A stretch of DNA of 13,997 bases from JANLIQ01 sp964358205. GTDB lineage: Bacteria > Patescibacteriota > UBA1384 > 2-12-FULL-50-11. The stretch is from positions 1-13,997 of the forward strand of contig CAYHNZ010000024.1 of NCBI GenBank assembly GCA_964358205.1. The letters are read 5' to 3'. Both the position numbers and the translations under genes were made by a program. Positions 7,001 to 13,301 of the stretch are shown piece after piece. The notes beneath the pieces are model-generated. The model saw only the letters and a program-made list of their open reading frames with translations. It searched no databases and was not told where the DNA came from. Each line of letters starts with the position of its first letter. Positions within the stretch are counted from its first letter, which is position 1.

Positions 7001-8996
7001 CAGCACTCATTGGTAACGTTTGGTTACTACTGGTCTGGGGTGTGGTGGTGGTTTCGGTTGCTCCAACTAAAACGGGCGTTGGACGAGATTCCTCGGCGAC
7101 GGCAATGGTTTTATTGGCGACTGGTTTAGCTGTGACGGTGGCCTTTTTAGTAGTAGCTGCCTTCTTCGGAGCAACCACCGGATCGGGGCTAGGAGTTGGA
7201 ACGGTCGGTTGGAGGCGAGATATCAATTGGTAGTCAGCTGATAGAGCCCAGGCCTCAACTTGATCGCTAGCACTATTCCAATCAACGACGGCCGGCGTCA
7301 CAATTTGGTCTTCAGCTTGAAAAATAGTTTTAGCCCCTTCGAAGTGTAGCTTTAGCGCCCCGGCTAATAGTTGGAAAAGAGCATCGTCAGTGGAAACATT
7401 GCTAATTGTGCCCTTAAGAGCAGCCGTTCGACCAAGATAATTGGTCGCTTCATCGACATTAATTGATGGCGCTGTCCAAGACGTCAAATCGCCAATTTCC
7501 AAGTCGGCTAGGGTATCAAGAATGATTCGCTTGGTTTGACTGGAGCTAATTTCACCAGTGGCAACAGCCATTTTTTTAGTAACGTTAGGTAAAGAACCGC
7601 TGGATTTGCTTAGGTAAACTTGGATACCGGCGTCGGCCTGCTCTAGGTAAATTACTTCTGCGCCAGCGATACCGGGGCCAACAGTCAAGACCCCGTCAAC
7701 TTCAACGAGAGTTCCGACTGGCAATTGACGAGTCTCAACCAAAGACAGGGACATCGTCGGCTTGGTCGGTAGAGTAATTCGGCTCCAATGAGTAAAGTCT
7801 GTTGTTTTGTAAAGATTGACATTGCCATTTCCCGATTGGGTGATGACCGACACAAAGCTAGCCATTTCGCCGATTTCAACCGCCTGAATCGGTGAGGTTG
7901 TTGACGACCAAGGATTAACCTTAGTGAATACGATTGAGTCGGTCGGGGCGAACTGGGTCAGCGAGCCGGTGTTCCAAATCAGTAATCCCAGCGGTGTCTG
8001 GTGAGCAGAGCTAAACGAGCCAACGGCAGTAATTAACCGCCATTCACCGACGACAGTTGAAATTTGGGGCTTAGCTCCTCCGATCAATAGTCCGCTCGAA
8101 CCGATAATCGGAACGACCGTGCCGGAGCTAGTAGCGGTCAGTTCAATCAATTTTGGCGAGGCTGATTGCCAGTCTAATTCTTGCCAGTTATTGCCGGTTA
8201 TTTTAAACAAGATTCGACTGCCATTAACTACCGTTTGATCGACCTCAAGTTGGGTTAGCGTTGGTAGCAAGACGCTGGTTGTTACTCCCGCTTGCCAGAC
8301 GTGAAAGAGATGCTCGTCCGACAAATCCCAACCAGTTATCATCCCACTTGAGAAGTTGACGTCCTGAATCGGGACTAGATTTAGTCTGACCCATTGGTCA
8401 ACAGCGATCGGTTGGTGGATAGTACCGTCAAGGCAAGCCAAGGCTAATATCGGTGTTTCGATTAGACGCGACTCGGCACAATTTACTTGGGTGGCTAACT
8501 GCCAACCGTGCTGATTGCGCCAAACTGAAACGGTAGAACCAGTTTGCTGTAGATAAAGCAAATTTCCGTCCGACTCGATAATCCGCCCCAATTCGTCACT
8601 CGATCTAACCAGCGGCGGAACAATTGTCTCAAACTGGTCGCTCGACCGAAAAATGGTCAGACCGACTTCGGAACCAGTTCGTCGAAAAACAATCAGCTTA
8701 TCGGCCGTTGATTTAAGGGTAATTTCCGTCGCTGGCGCGACACTGGTAACTGCACCAAATTTGAGCGGCTGATTCTGTCGAAGAAGATGTTGTTTCGAGT
8801 CAATTTCGACCACCAACCAAATTCGATCGCCGAAGTGAACCGACTGCTTGATAGTAGCTGACTCCGGCAAAGAAATTAATTGCCAGGGTCGAGTTTCGTT
8901 TTTTTGGCGATAAAAACCGCTGTTCGCATTAAAAAAGGTGCCGTTATTTTGTAAAAAATCATGAGCCAAAGCGACTTGGGGGGTAAGCAAGATCAC
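6936..8996 (-). CDS. Large exported protein with propeller-like repeats, tandem OB-fold-like region and sortase-like C-terminus
   Basis: Coordinates use the nearest canonical start, GTG 8996 (686 residues), but that start leaves half a signal peptide (MILLTPQVALA). An in-frame extension to ATT 9020 supplies the missing basic and hydrophobic part, with cleavage expected after ALA. Residues about 15-420 are beta-rich, with BNR-like phrases such as IFRSSDQFETI and LYKTTDFTHWSRI, suggesting a propeller. Residues about 424-555 fit tandem OB-fold-like domains (PVGTLVEVDGVLTV, GIQVYLSK, LGRTAALKGTISNV). A linker rich in Pro, Lys, Ala and Thr (597-660) leads to LPMSA (661-665), a short hydrophobic stretch (664-675) and a basic tail RGRRFRR (676-682), the layout of a sortase or membrane-anchor signal. 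The start overlaps the end of the PH-domain gene. Function unknown; surface-attached sensor or ligand binder is a guess. Confidence 0.75.
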   Translation of the reverse strand: MILLTPQVALAHDFLQNNGTFFNANSGFYRQKNETRPWQLISLPESATIKQSVHFGDRIWLVVEIDSKQHLLRQNQPLKFGAVTSVAPATEITLKSTADKLIVFRRTGSEVGLTIFRSSDQFETIVPPLVRSSDELGRIIESDGNLLYLQQTGSTVSVWRNQHGWQLATQVNCAESRLIETPILALACLDGTIHQPIAVDQWVRLNLVPIQDVNFSSGMITGWDLSDEHLFHVWQAGVTTSVLLPTLTQLEVDQTVVNGSRILFKITGNNWQELDWQSASPKLIELTATSSGTVVPIIGSSGLLIGGAKPQISTVVGEWRLITAVGSFSSAHQTPLGLLIWNTGSLTQFAPTDSIVFTKVNPWSSTTSPIQAVEIGEMASFVSVITQSGNGNVNLYKTTDFTHWSRITLPTKPTMSLSLVETRQLPVGTLVEVDGVLTVGPGIAGAEVIYLEQADAGIQVYLSKSSGSLPNVTKKMAVATGEISSSQTKRIILDTLADLEIGDLTSWTAPSINVDEATNYLGRTAALKGTISNVSTDDALFQLLAGALKLHFEGAKTIFQAEDQIVTPAVVDWNSASDQVEAWALSADYQLISRLQPTVPTPSPDPVVAPKKAATTKKATVTAKPVANKTIAVAEESRPTPVLVGATETTTTPQTSSNQTLPMSAVSLVAGLLSFRGRRFRRYLSD

Positions 8997-9020
8997 TAGA
9001 AATAATAATATGCGCTTAAT
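8997..9020 (-). other. In-frame N-terminal extension with probable ATT start codon
   Basis: Reading upstream from GTG 8996 gives, after ATT 9020, the codons for K-R-I-L-L-F-L, which complete a normal signal peptide. AGGAGG (9024-9029, minus strand) stands 3 nt before the ATT, and GAGG (9027-9030) stands 6 nt before it. The ATT shares one base with the TAA of the previous gene, as in coupled operon genes. No ATG, GTG or TTG lies between the ATT and the GTG in frame. Confidence 0.55.
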
Positions 9021-9615
9021 GTTCCTCCTCGGCGATGATTTTGCGACGCAACTCTAGGATTACTCGCGCCAAACGGTTGGGGTCGGGCAGATCGGCTACG
9101 CTAAAAAATCCTTGAATGCCACCCTTGATCTTACTGTCGGAAGTGCCTTCACCGGCCGTTTCAACAATTAAGATGCCGTAGTTGAAGTATGTTTGGAGTA
9201 AACCGTTAGTCTGGGCGGAAACATTCTGGACTTGTCGCAAATCTAGCTCCGACACCTCCCGCGACAGTAGTCCCTTCTGATTAACATTGAGCAGGCGCTG
9301 ACCAGTGATGAAAATAATGTCGTAGTAATAATCAATCCAGGCACCGAATAAAAAAGTTAGTAAAAAAAGGTAATAACCCGATATCCCAACCACCAAGAAT
9401 TGGGCGTAGTTGGTTAGTAGGTCTTTGAGGACTAAATTACCAACAAAAACTAGTAATATTGGGAAAATAACCATAAAAAAGACGATCCCTAAAGTGCCTA
9501 CAAAGCCTGCCCAGTGGTGGCGGACAACATAAAGAATCTTTTCGTCCGGATGCAAATTTAGGTAGAGAAAGGCCTCTTCGTTAGCGTTAACTTCCTCGTT
9601 AATTAGGTGCGTCAT
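9016..9615 (-). CDS. Membrane protein with bacterial PH (bPH2/YdbS-like) domain
   Basis: A 199-residue protein with a cytosolic N-terminus, two helices (about 38-60 and 71-93) and a C-terminal bacterial pleckstrin-like domain (about 94-178). The family phrase DIIFITGQRLLNVNQKGLLSREVSELDLRQ, here 99-128, is the usual strand pair of YdbS/bPH2 proteins. I chose ATG 9615 because GGAGG (9625-9629) stands 9 nt before it; two in-frame TTG codons just upstream are too close to that site. It ends EEEH, and its TAA shares a base with the probable ATT start of the next gene. A gap of about 100 nt with heptamer repeats separates it from the small membrane gene upstream. Members of this family are of unknown biochemical role; membrane stress or envelope organisation is often suggested. 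Confidence 0.85.
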   Translation of the reverse strand: MTHLINEEVNANEEAFLYLNLHPDEKILYVVRHHWAGFVGTLGIVFFMVIFPILLVFVGNLVLKDLLTNYAQFLVVGISGYYLFLLTFLFGAWIDYYYDIIFITGQRLLNVNQKGLLSREVSELDLRQVQNVSAQTNGLLQTYFNYGILIVETAGEGTSDSKIKGGIQGFFSVADLPDPNRLARVILELRRKIIAEEEH

Positions 9616-9624
9616 CAACAAAAT

Positions 9625-9629
9625 CCTCC
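9625..9629 (-). promoter_or_regulatory. Shine-Dalgarno of the PH-domain gene
   Basis: GGAGG on the minus strand, 9 nt before ATG 9615 but only 3 nt before the upstream TTG. It decides for the ATG and gives a 199-residue protein. Confidence 0.7.
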
Positions 9630-9630
9630 G

Positions 9631-9700
9631 GACTTTGGAATTTCAAATTTCGATTTTCTAACTCTGAATGAAGTGAAGAGCGAACGAAGTGACATTTCTA
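9631..9700. repeat. Degenerate heptamer-periodic spacer, including copy 2 of the 23-nt repeat
   Basis: In register from 9631, 7-nt steps read GACTTTG, GAATTTC, AAATTTC, GATTTTC, TAACTCT, GAATGAA, GTGAAGA, GCGAACG, AAGTGAC. Neighbouring units share four to six bases (for example GAATTTC/AAATTTC/GATTTTC). Positions 9675-9697 also match the repeat at 5728-5750. The array fills most of the spacer between the PH-domain gene and the 70-residue gene. Confidence 0.5.
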
Positions 9701-9715
9701 ATGCCATTGACGGTG

Positions 9716-9928
9716 TCATAAATTGGTTAAGTAAAGACCGCTAATAATTAAGATGGTCACGATTAAGCCCAAATGAATGACCAACAAGGGGATTGAGGCA
9801 TCGCCGGGCAAACGAAAACGAAAGATTTGGAAAAAGTAGAGCAGATTGATTATTAATATCATCAGGAGAAAGCCAGCGTAAACACCCACCGCAATCGTGC
9901 TTGATAACATAAAATTAGAGTAGCCCAA
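9716..9928 (-). CDS. Small two-helix membrane protein
   Basis: A 70-residue protein with two long hydrophobic helices (about 7-35 and 46-68) joined by a short loop, FRFRLPGDASIP (36-47). The start shown is TTG 9928, 8 nt after the stop of the CHAP hydrolase. ATG 9910 would give 64 residues and keep both helices. Neither start has a convincing Shine-Dalgarno, so it may be translated by coupling to the hydrolase gene. The stop is TGA. I do not recognise the family. Its tight placement behind the hydrolase suggests a membrane partner in the same envelope process, which is inference. Confidence 0.65.
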   Translation of the reverse strand: MGYSNFMLSSTIAVGVYAGFLLMILIINLLYFFQIFRFRLPGDASIPLLVIHLGLIVTILIISGLYLTNL

Positions 9929-9936
9929 CTCGGCCG

Positions 9937-11106
9937 TTACGGGAAGATGTAGGTGACATTGCCGTAGAGCGTTGGATTCACCCCCAGTCGCTCGCCATAG
10001 CTTCGCGAGACCGACCAGTTGTATTCCTCAATATCGATAGTGCCGTTGGCGTTGACGCGATTGACCCAAGCGGCGTGGCCGTATGGTCGGTTCGGTCCAG
10101 TCGGTATTGAGATGACGGAATTAGCCCGGGGAGTGGAGCTAGTTTGATAGCCCTGATCTCTCGCCAGCGCTGGCCAGTTCCAGGCGCTACCCTGCCCGGG
10201 TCGAGTGTTGTAGAACACCAACCCAAATTCGGCTTGAAATTTCCAAGCCGCAAATGAAGTGCATTGGCGTTTATAATAAAGCCAGGGATCGACGGCGTAA
10301 GCATTAGGTTCGTTGGCCCATGGATATCCGCCAGTCCCGCCGATCAGCAGCTGGCCATTGCCAGAGGTGCGCCGGGCATCGTAGATGGCCTGGCTAATTG
10401 ACTCCTGCTCGCCCTGTAGTTTTTTCAGCAGGGCTTCGTATTGAGCTTGTTCGCCCTGGGTTTGGAGGAGGAGGTAATTTTTCTGGGTTCGGCGACTATT
10501 GAGAGCGTTCTTGGATTTGGTTAAGTCTTGTTTTAAGCTAACCAAGCCGGTTTTTTGAGCGAGGCTTTCGTTTTGCTTGCTCTCAAGCTCGGTTTTGGTA
10601 GCGTTCGTTTTATCGATATTGCCTTGCAGTTCAGTCTGCAAAGACTGAATGTATTGCGACTGCGAGACCATCTCTGTCAGGGATTCTGAGGCCAAAAGTG
10701 TATCAAGCGGACTGGCTTGCGACAGCTCGTAAAGTGAGATGTAAGCGTTACGTAACTTCAGCTGTAATGCATCAAGTTCAGTTTGGGTCTGGTCTATATC
10801 AACGGTCAATTCGCTGATAACTTCCTCGGTCACAGCAATTTGGGCTTCGGTGTTAGTGATATTGTCTTGGGTTTCGCCAATGTCTTGATCGAGACCGCCA
10901 ACAATGCCGGTCAAGTCGCTGACCTCGCCTTTCTTCAACTCGAGCTTCTTTTTACTTTCATCGGCCTGACGGCGCAACTCGGCTTGACGCTGAAGAAGCT
11001 GACTCAAGCTCTCGGCGTTAGCCTGGGGCGGAGACAATAAACCAATCAGCCCAATCACGGCGACAAAAATAATCACCAACTTTGCCAGTCGACTTCTAGT
11101 TATCAT
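9937..11106 (-). CDS. Secreted coiled-coil CHAP-domain peptidoglycan hydrolase (PcsB/CwlO-like)
   Basis: A 389-residue exported enzyme. Residues 1-31 are a signal peptide with a basic start (R4, R6, K9) and ANA at the cut. Residues 32-243 form a long coiled coil with a break around 121-158 that holds SPLDTLLASESLTEMVSQ, the helical hinge seen in PcsB- and CwlO-type proteins. After a short Gly linker, residues about 258-389 are a CHAP amidase/peptidase domain with the catalytic cysteine in RQCTSFAAW (C282), the histidine in YGHAAWV (H344) and an acidic/polar partner in IEEYNW (E360-N363). In Gram-positive bacteria FtsEX binds the coiled coil and switches on such a hydrolase during division. 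ftsE and ftsX lie directly upstream on the same strand, so this is very likely the FtsEX-controlled cell-wall hydrolase. Bond specificity (endopeptidase or amidase) is not resolved. Confidence 0.92.
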   Translation of the reverse strand: MITRSRLAKLVIIFVAVIGLIGLLSPPQANAESLSQLLQRQAELRRQADESKKKLELKKGEVSDLTGIVGGLDQDIGETQDNITNTEAQIAVTEEVISELTVDIDQTQTELDALQLKLRNAYISLYELSQASPLDTLLASESLTEMVSQSQYIQSLQTELQGNIDKTNATKTELESKQNESLAQKTGLVSLKQDLTKSKNALNSRRTQKNYLLLQTQGEQAQYEALLKKLQGEQESISQAIYDARRTSGNGQLLIGGTGGYPWANEPNAYAVDPWLYYKRQCTSFAAWKFQAEFGLVFYNTRPGQGSAWNWPALARDQGYQTSSTPRANSVISIPTGPNRPYGHAAWVNRVNANGTIDIEEYNWSVSRSYGERLGVNPTLYGNVTYIFP

Positions 11107-11195
11107 GACCTATTTAGTGTAACAGAGCCGTCAATGCTGACTATGGCAAAAGTTCAAAATTGGCATGATCTGTAATTTACATTCTCCAACCTTAA

Positions 11196-11255
11196 TACAC
11201 CCCTGGGGTGTAAGTGGTTTTACAAGCGTTAACCTGGGCGCACCCCTGGGGTGCG
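11196..11255. promoter_or_regulatory. Pair of 17-bp dyads upstream of the CHAP hydrolase gene
   Basis: TACACCCCTGGGGTGTA (11196-11212) and CGCACCCCTGGGGTGCG (11239-11255) each have perfect 8-bp arms around a single T. Their centres are 43 bp apart, about four helical turns. The cores are identical, and the two outer base pairs of each dyad differ but remain paired (T-A, A-T in one; C-G, G-C in the other). No T-run follows on either strand, so simple terminators are unlikely. They sit 90-150 bp before the hydrolase start, between it and ftsX. Operator sites for a dimeric regulator fit best; hairpins in the ftsX-hydrolase mRNA are the alternative. The rest of the 11107-11278 gap shows no gene and no convincing -35/-10 pair. 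Confidence 0.55.
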
Positions 11256-11278
11256 ATTCGTGGTTAGGTAGCAAACTA

Positions 11279-12193
11279 TTAGGCCTTGAGGAAGCGGCGG
11301 ACGGAGATGGAGCTGACAACGACGCCCAGCAGGACGCCGATAGCCAGTTGGATGCCGACTAGAGTCCAGAGATTTAGCACGATGAGCTGGAAGAAGTCGA
11401 CACCAAAGCTGGCAAAAACGGTGTTGATCGAGGACGAGACAAAATAAGCAATGATTAGCAAAAAGGCGGTCGTGAAAAATGTTCCCAACACGCCGTAGAG
11501 AATCCCTTCAACAATAAACGGACCACGGACAAAGGCGTTCGAGGCGCCGACATAGCGCATAATCTCAATCTCGTCTGATCGCGCATTGATAGTAATACGA
11601 ATAATATTCATCACATTAAAGACAGCAATTATGCCGAAAAACAGACTTAGAAAAAGGCCAGCTCGTTGAACGAATCTGGTAATTGAAAGTAGTCGGTCAA
11701 CCGTTTCTTTGTTTTTTGAATACGACACGCATTCGTTACAAATAATTTCTTGACTATCTTGGGTGGCGATGGTCGTAACTAAGCTTTGGATATTGTCGGG
11801 ATTTGTCGTTCTAATTTGTAAACTTCTCGGCAGAGGGTTGTAAGATTCTCCAACCGGACGCTTTATGTTTTCGTTTATCGGTAGACGATTCCAGATCGTT
11901 AGAGCCGCGCGTTTATCTGTAAAAGTAACCTCGGCTACTCCGTTTTGAAGTTTAATCCGATCTCCAAGTGCTGTAATATCGCTGTCTAATACCGTGTCGT
12001 CACGAAAATAGATTGTTAGGTCAATTTTAGAGCGGATTGTGGTCGCTAGGTCGCGAACAATCAGGCTCAAGACTAACGATACTGAAACCATGGTGAGTGT
12101 TAGCGTCATTAGTAGCGTCGCACCAAGTGTCAGCCAGCGATTGCGCCAGAAGTTGTGATAGCCAAGCTTGAGAATTCGTTTAAAGGTTTCCAT
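11279..12193 (-). CDS. ftsX: Cell-division ABC transporter permease-like protein FtsX
   Basis: A 304-residue protein with the FtsX layout: cytosolic basic N-terminus, helix 1 (about 22-46), a large external domain (47-176), then three helices (177-200, 229-253, 273-296). The MacB/FtsX-type cytosolic loop after helix 2 contains INARSDEIEIMRYVGASNAFVRGPFIVEG (202-230), including the typical EIEIMRYVGA. With FtsE it passes ATP-driven movement to an external peptidoglycan hydrolase rather than carrying a solute. The hydrolase is encoded next, after 172 nt. The external domain has a CNEC pair (C152, C155), which is unusual and might be a disulfide. ATG 12193 follows the weak site TAGGTC, the same six bases that precede the hydrolase ATG. 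ftsE lies 110 nt upstream instead of overlapping. Confidence 0.93.
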   Translation of the reverse strand: METFKRILKLGYHNFWRNRWLTLGATLLMTLTLTMVSVSLVLSLIVRDLATTIRSKIDLTIYFRDDTVLDSDITALGDRIKLQNGVAEVTFTDKRAALTIWNRLPINENIKRPVGESYNPLPRSLQIRTTNPDNIQSLVTTIATQDSQEIICNECVSYSKNKETVDRLLSITRFVQRAGLFLSLFFGIIAVFNVMNIIRITINARSDEIEIMRYVGASNAFVRGPFIVEGILYGVLGTFFTTAFLLIIAYFVSSSINTVFASFGVDFFQLIVLNLWTLVGIQLAIGVLLGVVVSSISVRRFLKA

Positions 12194-12205
12194 GACCTAC
12201 GGCAG

Positions 12206-12288
12206 CTTCTGGCTTCTAGCACCTGGCTTCTGGCTTGGAACTAATTCATTTGGCCAGTTGCTAGTAGCTAGTTGCCAGTTGCTAAAAA
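12206..12288. repeat. Two degenerate heptamer arrays between ftsE and ftsX
   Basis: From 12206, 7-nt steps read CTTCTGG, CTTCTAG, CACCTGG, CTTCTGG, CTTGGAA. From 12254 they read CCAGTTG, CTAGTAG, CTAGTTG, CCAGTTG, CTAAAAA. On the minus strand the two arrays resemble each other (CCAGAAG/CTAGAAG and CTGGCAA/CTAGCAA). They make up most of the 110-nt spacer between ftsE and ftsX, which normally abut. Confidence 0.7.
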
Positions 12289-12302
12289 ATTGAAAATTTT
12301 TT
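12284..12302. terminator. AT-only inverted repeat directly after ftsE
   Basis: AAAAAATT and AATTTTTT flank a 3-nt loop one base beyond the ftsE TGA. On the minus strand the second arm is a T-run. With no G-C pairs the hairpin is weak, so at most it is a leaky terminator or a pause or processing site between ftsE and ftsX. Confidence 0.25.
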
Positions 12303-12303
12303 G

Positions 12304-13065
12304 TCATATAACGTACTTCCCTGTTTTTTGGTCGCTAACCAACTTGCCGCCCTTCATTAAAAGTACTCTCTTCTGAATTCGATCGACAGCCTGACGGTTA
12401 TGAGTCGCTAAAATCACCGTCGTCCCCTTTTGGTTGATGCGATAAAGTAGGTCAATAATTTCGAAGGTGTTAACGGGGTCAAGATTACCAGTTGGTTCGT
12501 CGGCAATTAAGAGTTTCGGGGCGTGAATTAGCGCTCGGGCAATCGCCGTTCGCTGTCGCTCTCCGCCAGAAAGTTCTTCGGGATAATTTTTTTTACGCCG
12601 CCCCAGATTAACTAAGTCGAGAATTTTTTCGACGCGACGCTTGATTTCGACCTCACTAACTCCACATACTTCAAGGGCAAATGCGACGTTTTCCCAGACG
12701 GTTTTTTGGGGCAAGAGCTTAAAATCCTGAAAGACGACACCGATCTTGCGTCGGTAATAAGGTAATTCGCTACCTCGTAAATCGGCCAAATTCCGCCCGG
12801 CGACAAAAACCGTACCGCTCGTCGGTGACTCCTGTTTGGTTAAAAATTTAATCAAGGTTGTTTTACCAACTCCGCTCTGACCGACCAAACAAACAAATTC
12901 GCCTTCATAAATAACGAGATCGATGTCAGCCACAGCCACTCGGTTACCGTATTTCCTAGTTGCCCCCTTCATTTCAATCAGCGGTACTCTGACCCTAGAG
13001 CTGTCGACTGGTCTTGCGACTTTCGGCGTACCGATAGTTAGGACATCTTGCATCACCTTGACCAT
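12304..13065 (-). CDS. ftsE: Cell-division ATP-binding protein FtsE
   Basis: An ABC ATPase of 253 residues from ATG 13065. Walker A is GQSGVGKT (62-69), the Q-loop glutamine is in VVFQDFKLLPQKTVWENVAFALEV (Q113), the signature is LSGGERQR (165-172), Walker B is LLIADEP (185-191) with catalytic E190, and the H-loop is ATHN (H222). The stretch DFKLLPQKTVWENVAFALEV is typical of FtsE rather than of LolD or MacB. It pairs with FtsX at the membrane to control septal peptidoglycan hydrolysis. The ATPase core begins near residue 29 (LIEMKGATRKYG), so this start gives an N-terminal extension of about 28 residues. ATG 13053 (AAGGTG just before it) or TTG 13095 are alternatives. ftsX follows after 110 nt. 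Confidence 0.92.
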   Translation of the reverse strand: MVKVMQDVLTIGTPKVARPVDSSRVRVPLIEMKGATRKYGNRVAVADIDLVIYEGEFVCLVGQSGVGKTTLIKFLTKQESPTSGTVFVAGRNLADLRGSELPYYRRKIGVVFQDFKLLPQKTVWENVAFALEVCGVSEVEIKRRVEKILDLVNLGRRKKNYPEELSGGERQRTAIARALIHAPKLLIADEPTGNLDPVNTFEIIDLLYRINQKGTTVILATHNRQAVDRIQKRVLLMKGGKLVSDQKTGKYVI

Positions 13066-13106
13066 ACCAGGGCTAGCTCCGCAAGGGTAGAGCAAGCGTT
13101 GGCGCC

Positions 13107-13134
13107 AAGGCTAAAGTTACAAGGCTAAAGGCTA
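13107..13134. repeat. Heptamer array AAGGCTA upstream of ftsE
   Basis: Four 7-nt units in register: AAGGCTA, AAGTTAC, AAGGCTA, AAGGCTA. Rotated, they read CTAAAGT and CTAAAGG, fitting the consensus CTNAAGK. The opposite-strand copy CTTTAGCCTT lies at 13279-13288. Confidence 0.7.
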
Positions 13135-13148
13135 ATGTAAATACTAAT

Positions 13149-13197
13149 TCTCAAGTTTCAAATGTTATTCATTGAGACTTGTTACTTGAGACTTACT
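13149..13197. repeat. Heptamer array with ACTTGAG units
   Basis: TCTCAAG and TTTCAAA at 13149-13162 are followed at 13170-13197 by CATTGAG, ACTTGTT, ACTTGAG, ACTTACT, all in 7-nt steps. CTCAAGT, the plus-strand word at 13150-13156, recurs on the minus strand at 13184-13190. Confidence 0.6.
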
Positions 13198-13205
13198 TTG
13201 AACGG

Positions 13206-13221
13206 ACCGCCAGCTGGCGGT
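13206..13221. repeat. Perfect 16-bp GC-rich palindrome
   Basis: ACCGCCAGCTGGCGGT is fully self-complementary. A partly matching, degenerate version follows within 30 bp. It may be a protein-binding dyad or part of a REP-like element in the spacer between the metal-transporter gene and ftsE. Confidence 0.55.
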
Positions 13222-13230
13222 GAAAAGCGA

Positions 13231-13260
13231 TCCGCCGTCCGCCAACTGGTCGGAGGCGGA
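13231..13260. repeat. Imperfect GC-rich hairpin
   Basis: TCCGCC (13231-13236) pairs with GGCGGA (13255-13260), and TCCG (13238-13241) with CGGA (13251-13254), with single-base bulges at 13237 and 13250 and CCA/TGG closing the loop. The loop-side CCGCCAACTGGTCGG resembles the palindrome at 13207-13220. No T-run follows on the minus strand, so it is not a standard intrinsic terminator for the transporter gene. Confidence 0.45.
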
Positions 13261-13266
13261 GACAAA

Positions 13267-13301
13267 TCAGACTTCAGACTTTAGCCTTAAGACTTGACAG
13301 T
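13267..13301. repeat. Heptamer array TCAGACT downstream of the metal transporter gene
   Basis: In register: TCAGACT, TCAGACT, TTAGCCT, TAAGACT, TGACAGT. On the minus strand the same stretch reads CTTAAGG, CTAAAGT, CTGAAGT, three successive variants of CTNAAGK. It is an inverted relative of the array at 13107-13134 in the same spacer. The rest of the 13066-13349 gap shows no gene and no strong promoter. Confidence 0.7.

Noticed and set aside
11196..11212. Intrinsic terminator between ftsX and the hydrolase
   Set aside because: Neither dyad is followed by a T-run on the minus strand, and both look equally symmetric as DNA sites.
11165..11362. Small gene on the plus strand through the paired dyads and the ftsX end
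   Set aside because: It runs antisense into the well-supported ftsX 3' end, has no ribosome site, and its residues come from the dyads and shadow codons.
12304..13065. Assignment of the ATPase as a LolD/MacB-type transporter subunit
   Set aside because: The DFKLLPQKTVWENVAFALEV segment, the FtsX gene next to it and the CHAP hydrolase downstream all point to FtsE.
13107..13301. CRISPR array
   Set aside because: The repeats are 7 nt, degenerate and contiguous, with no spacers of constant length and no cas genes nearby.
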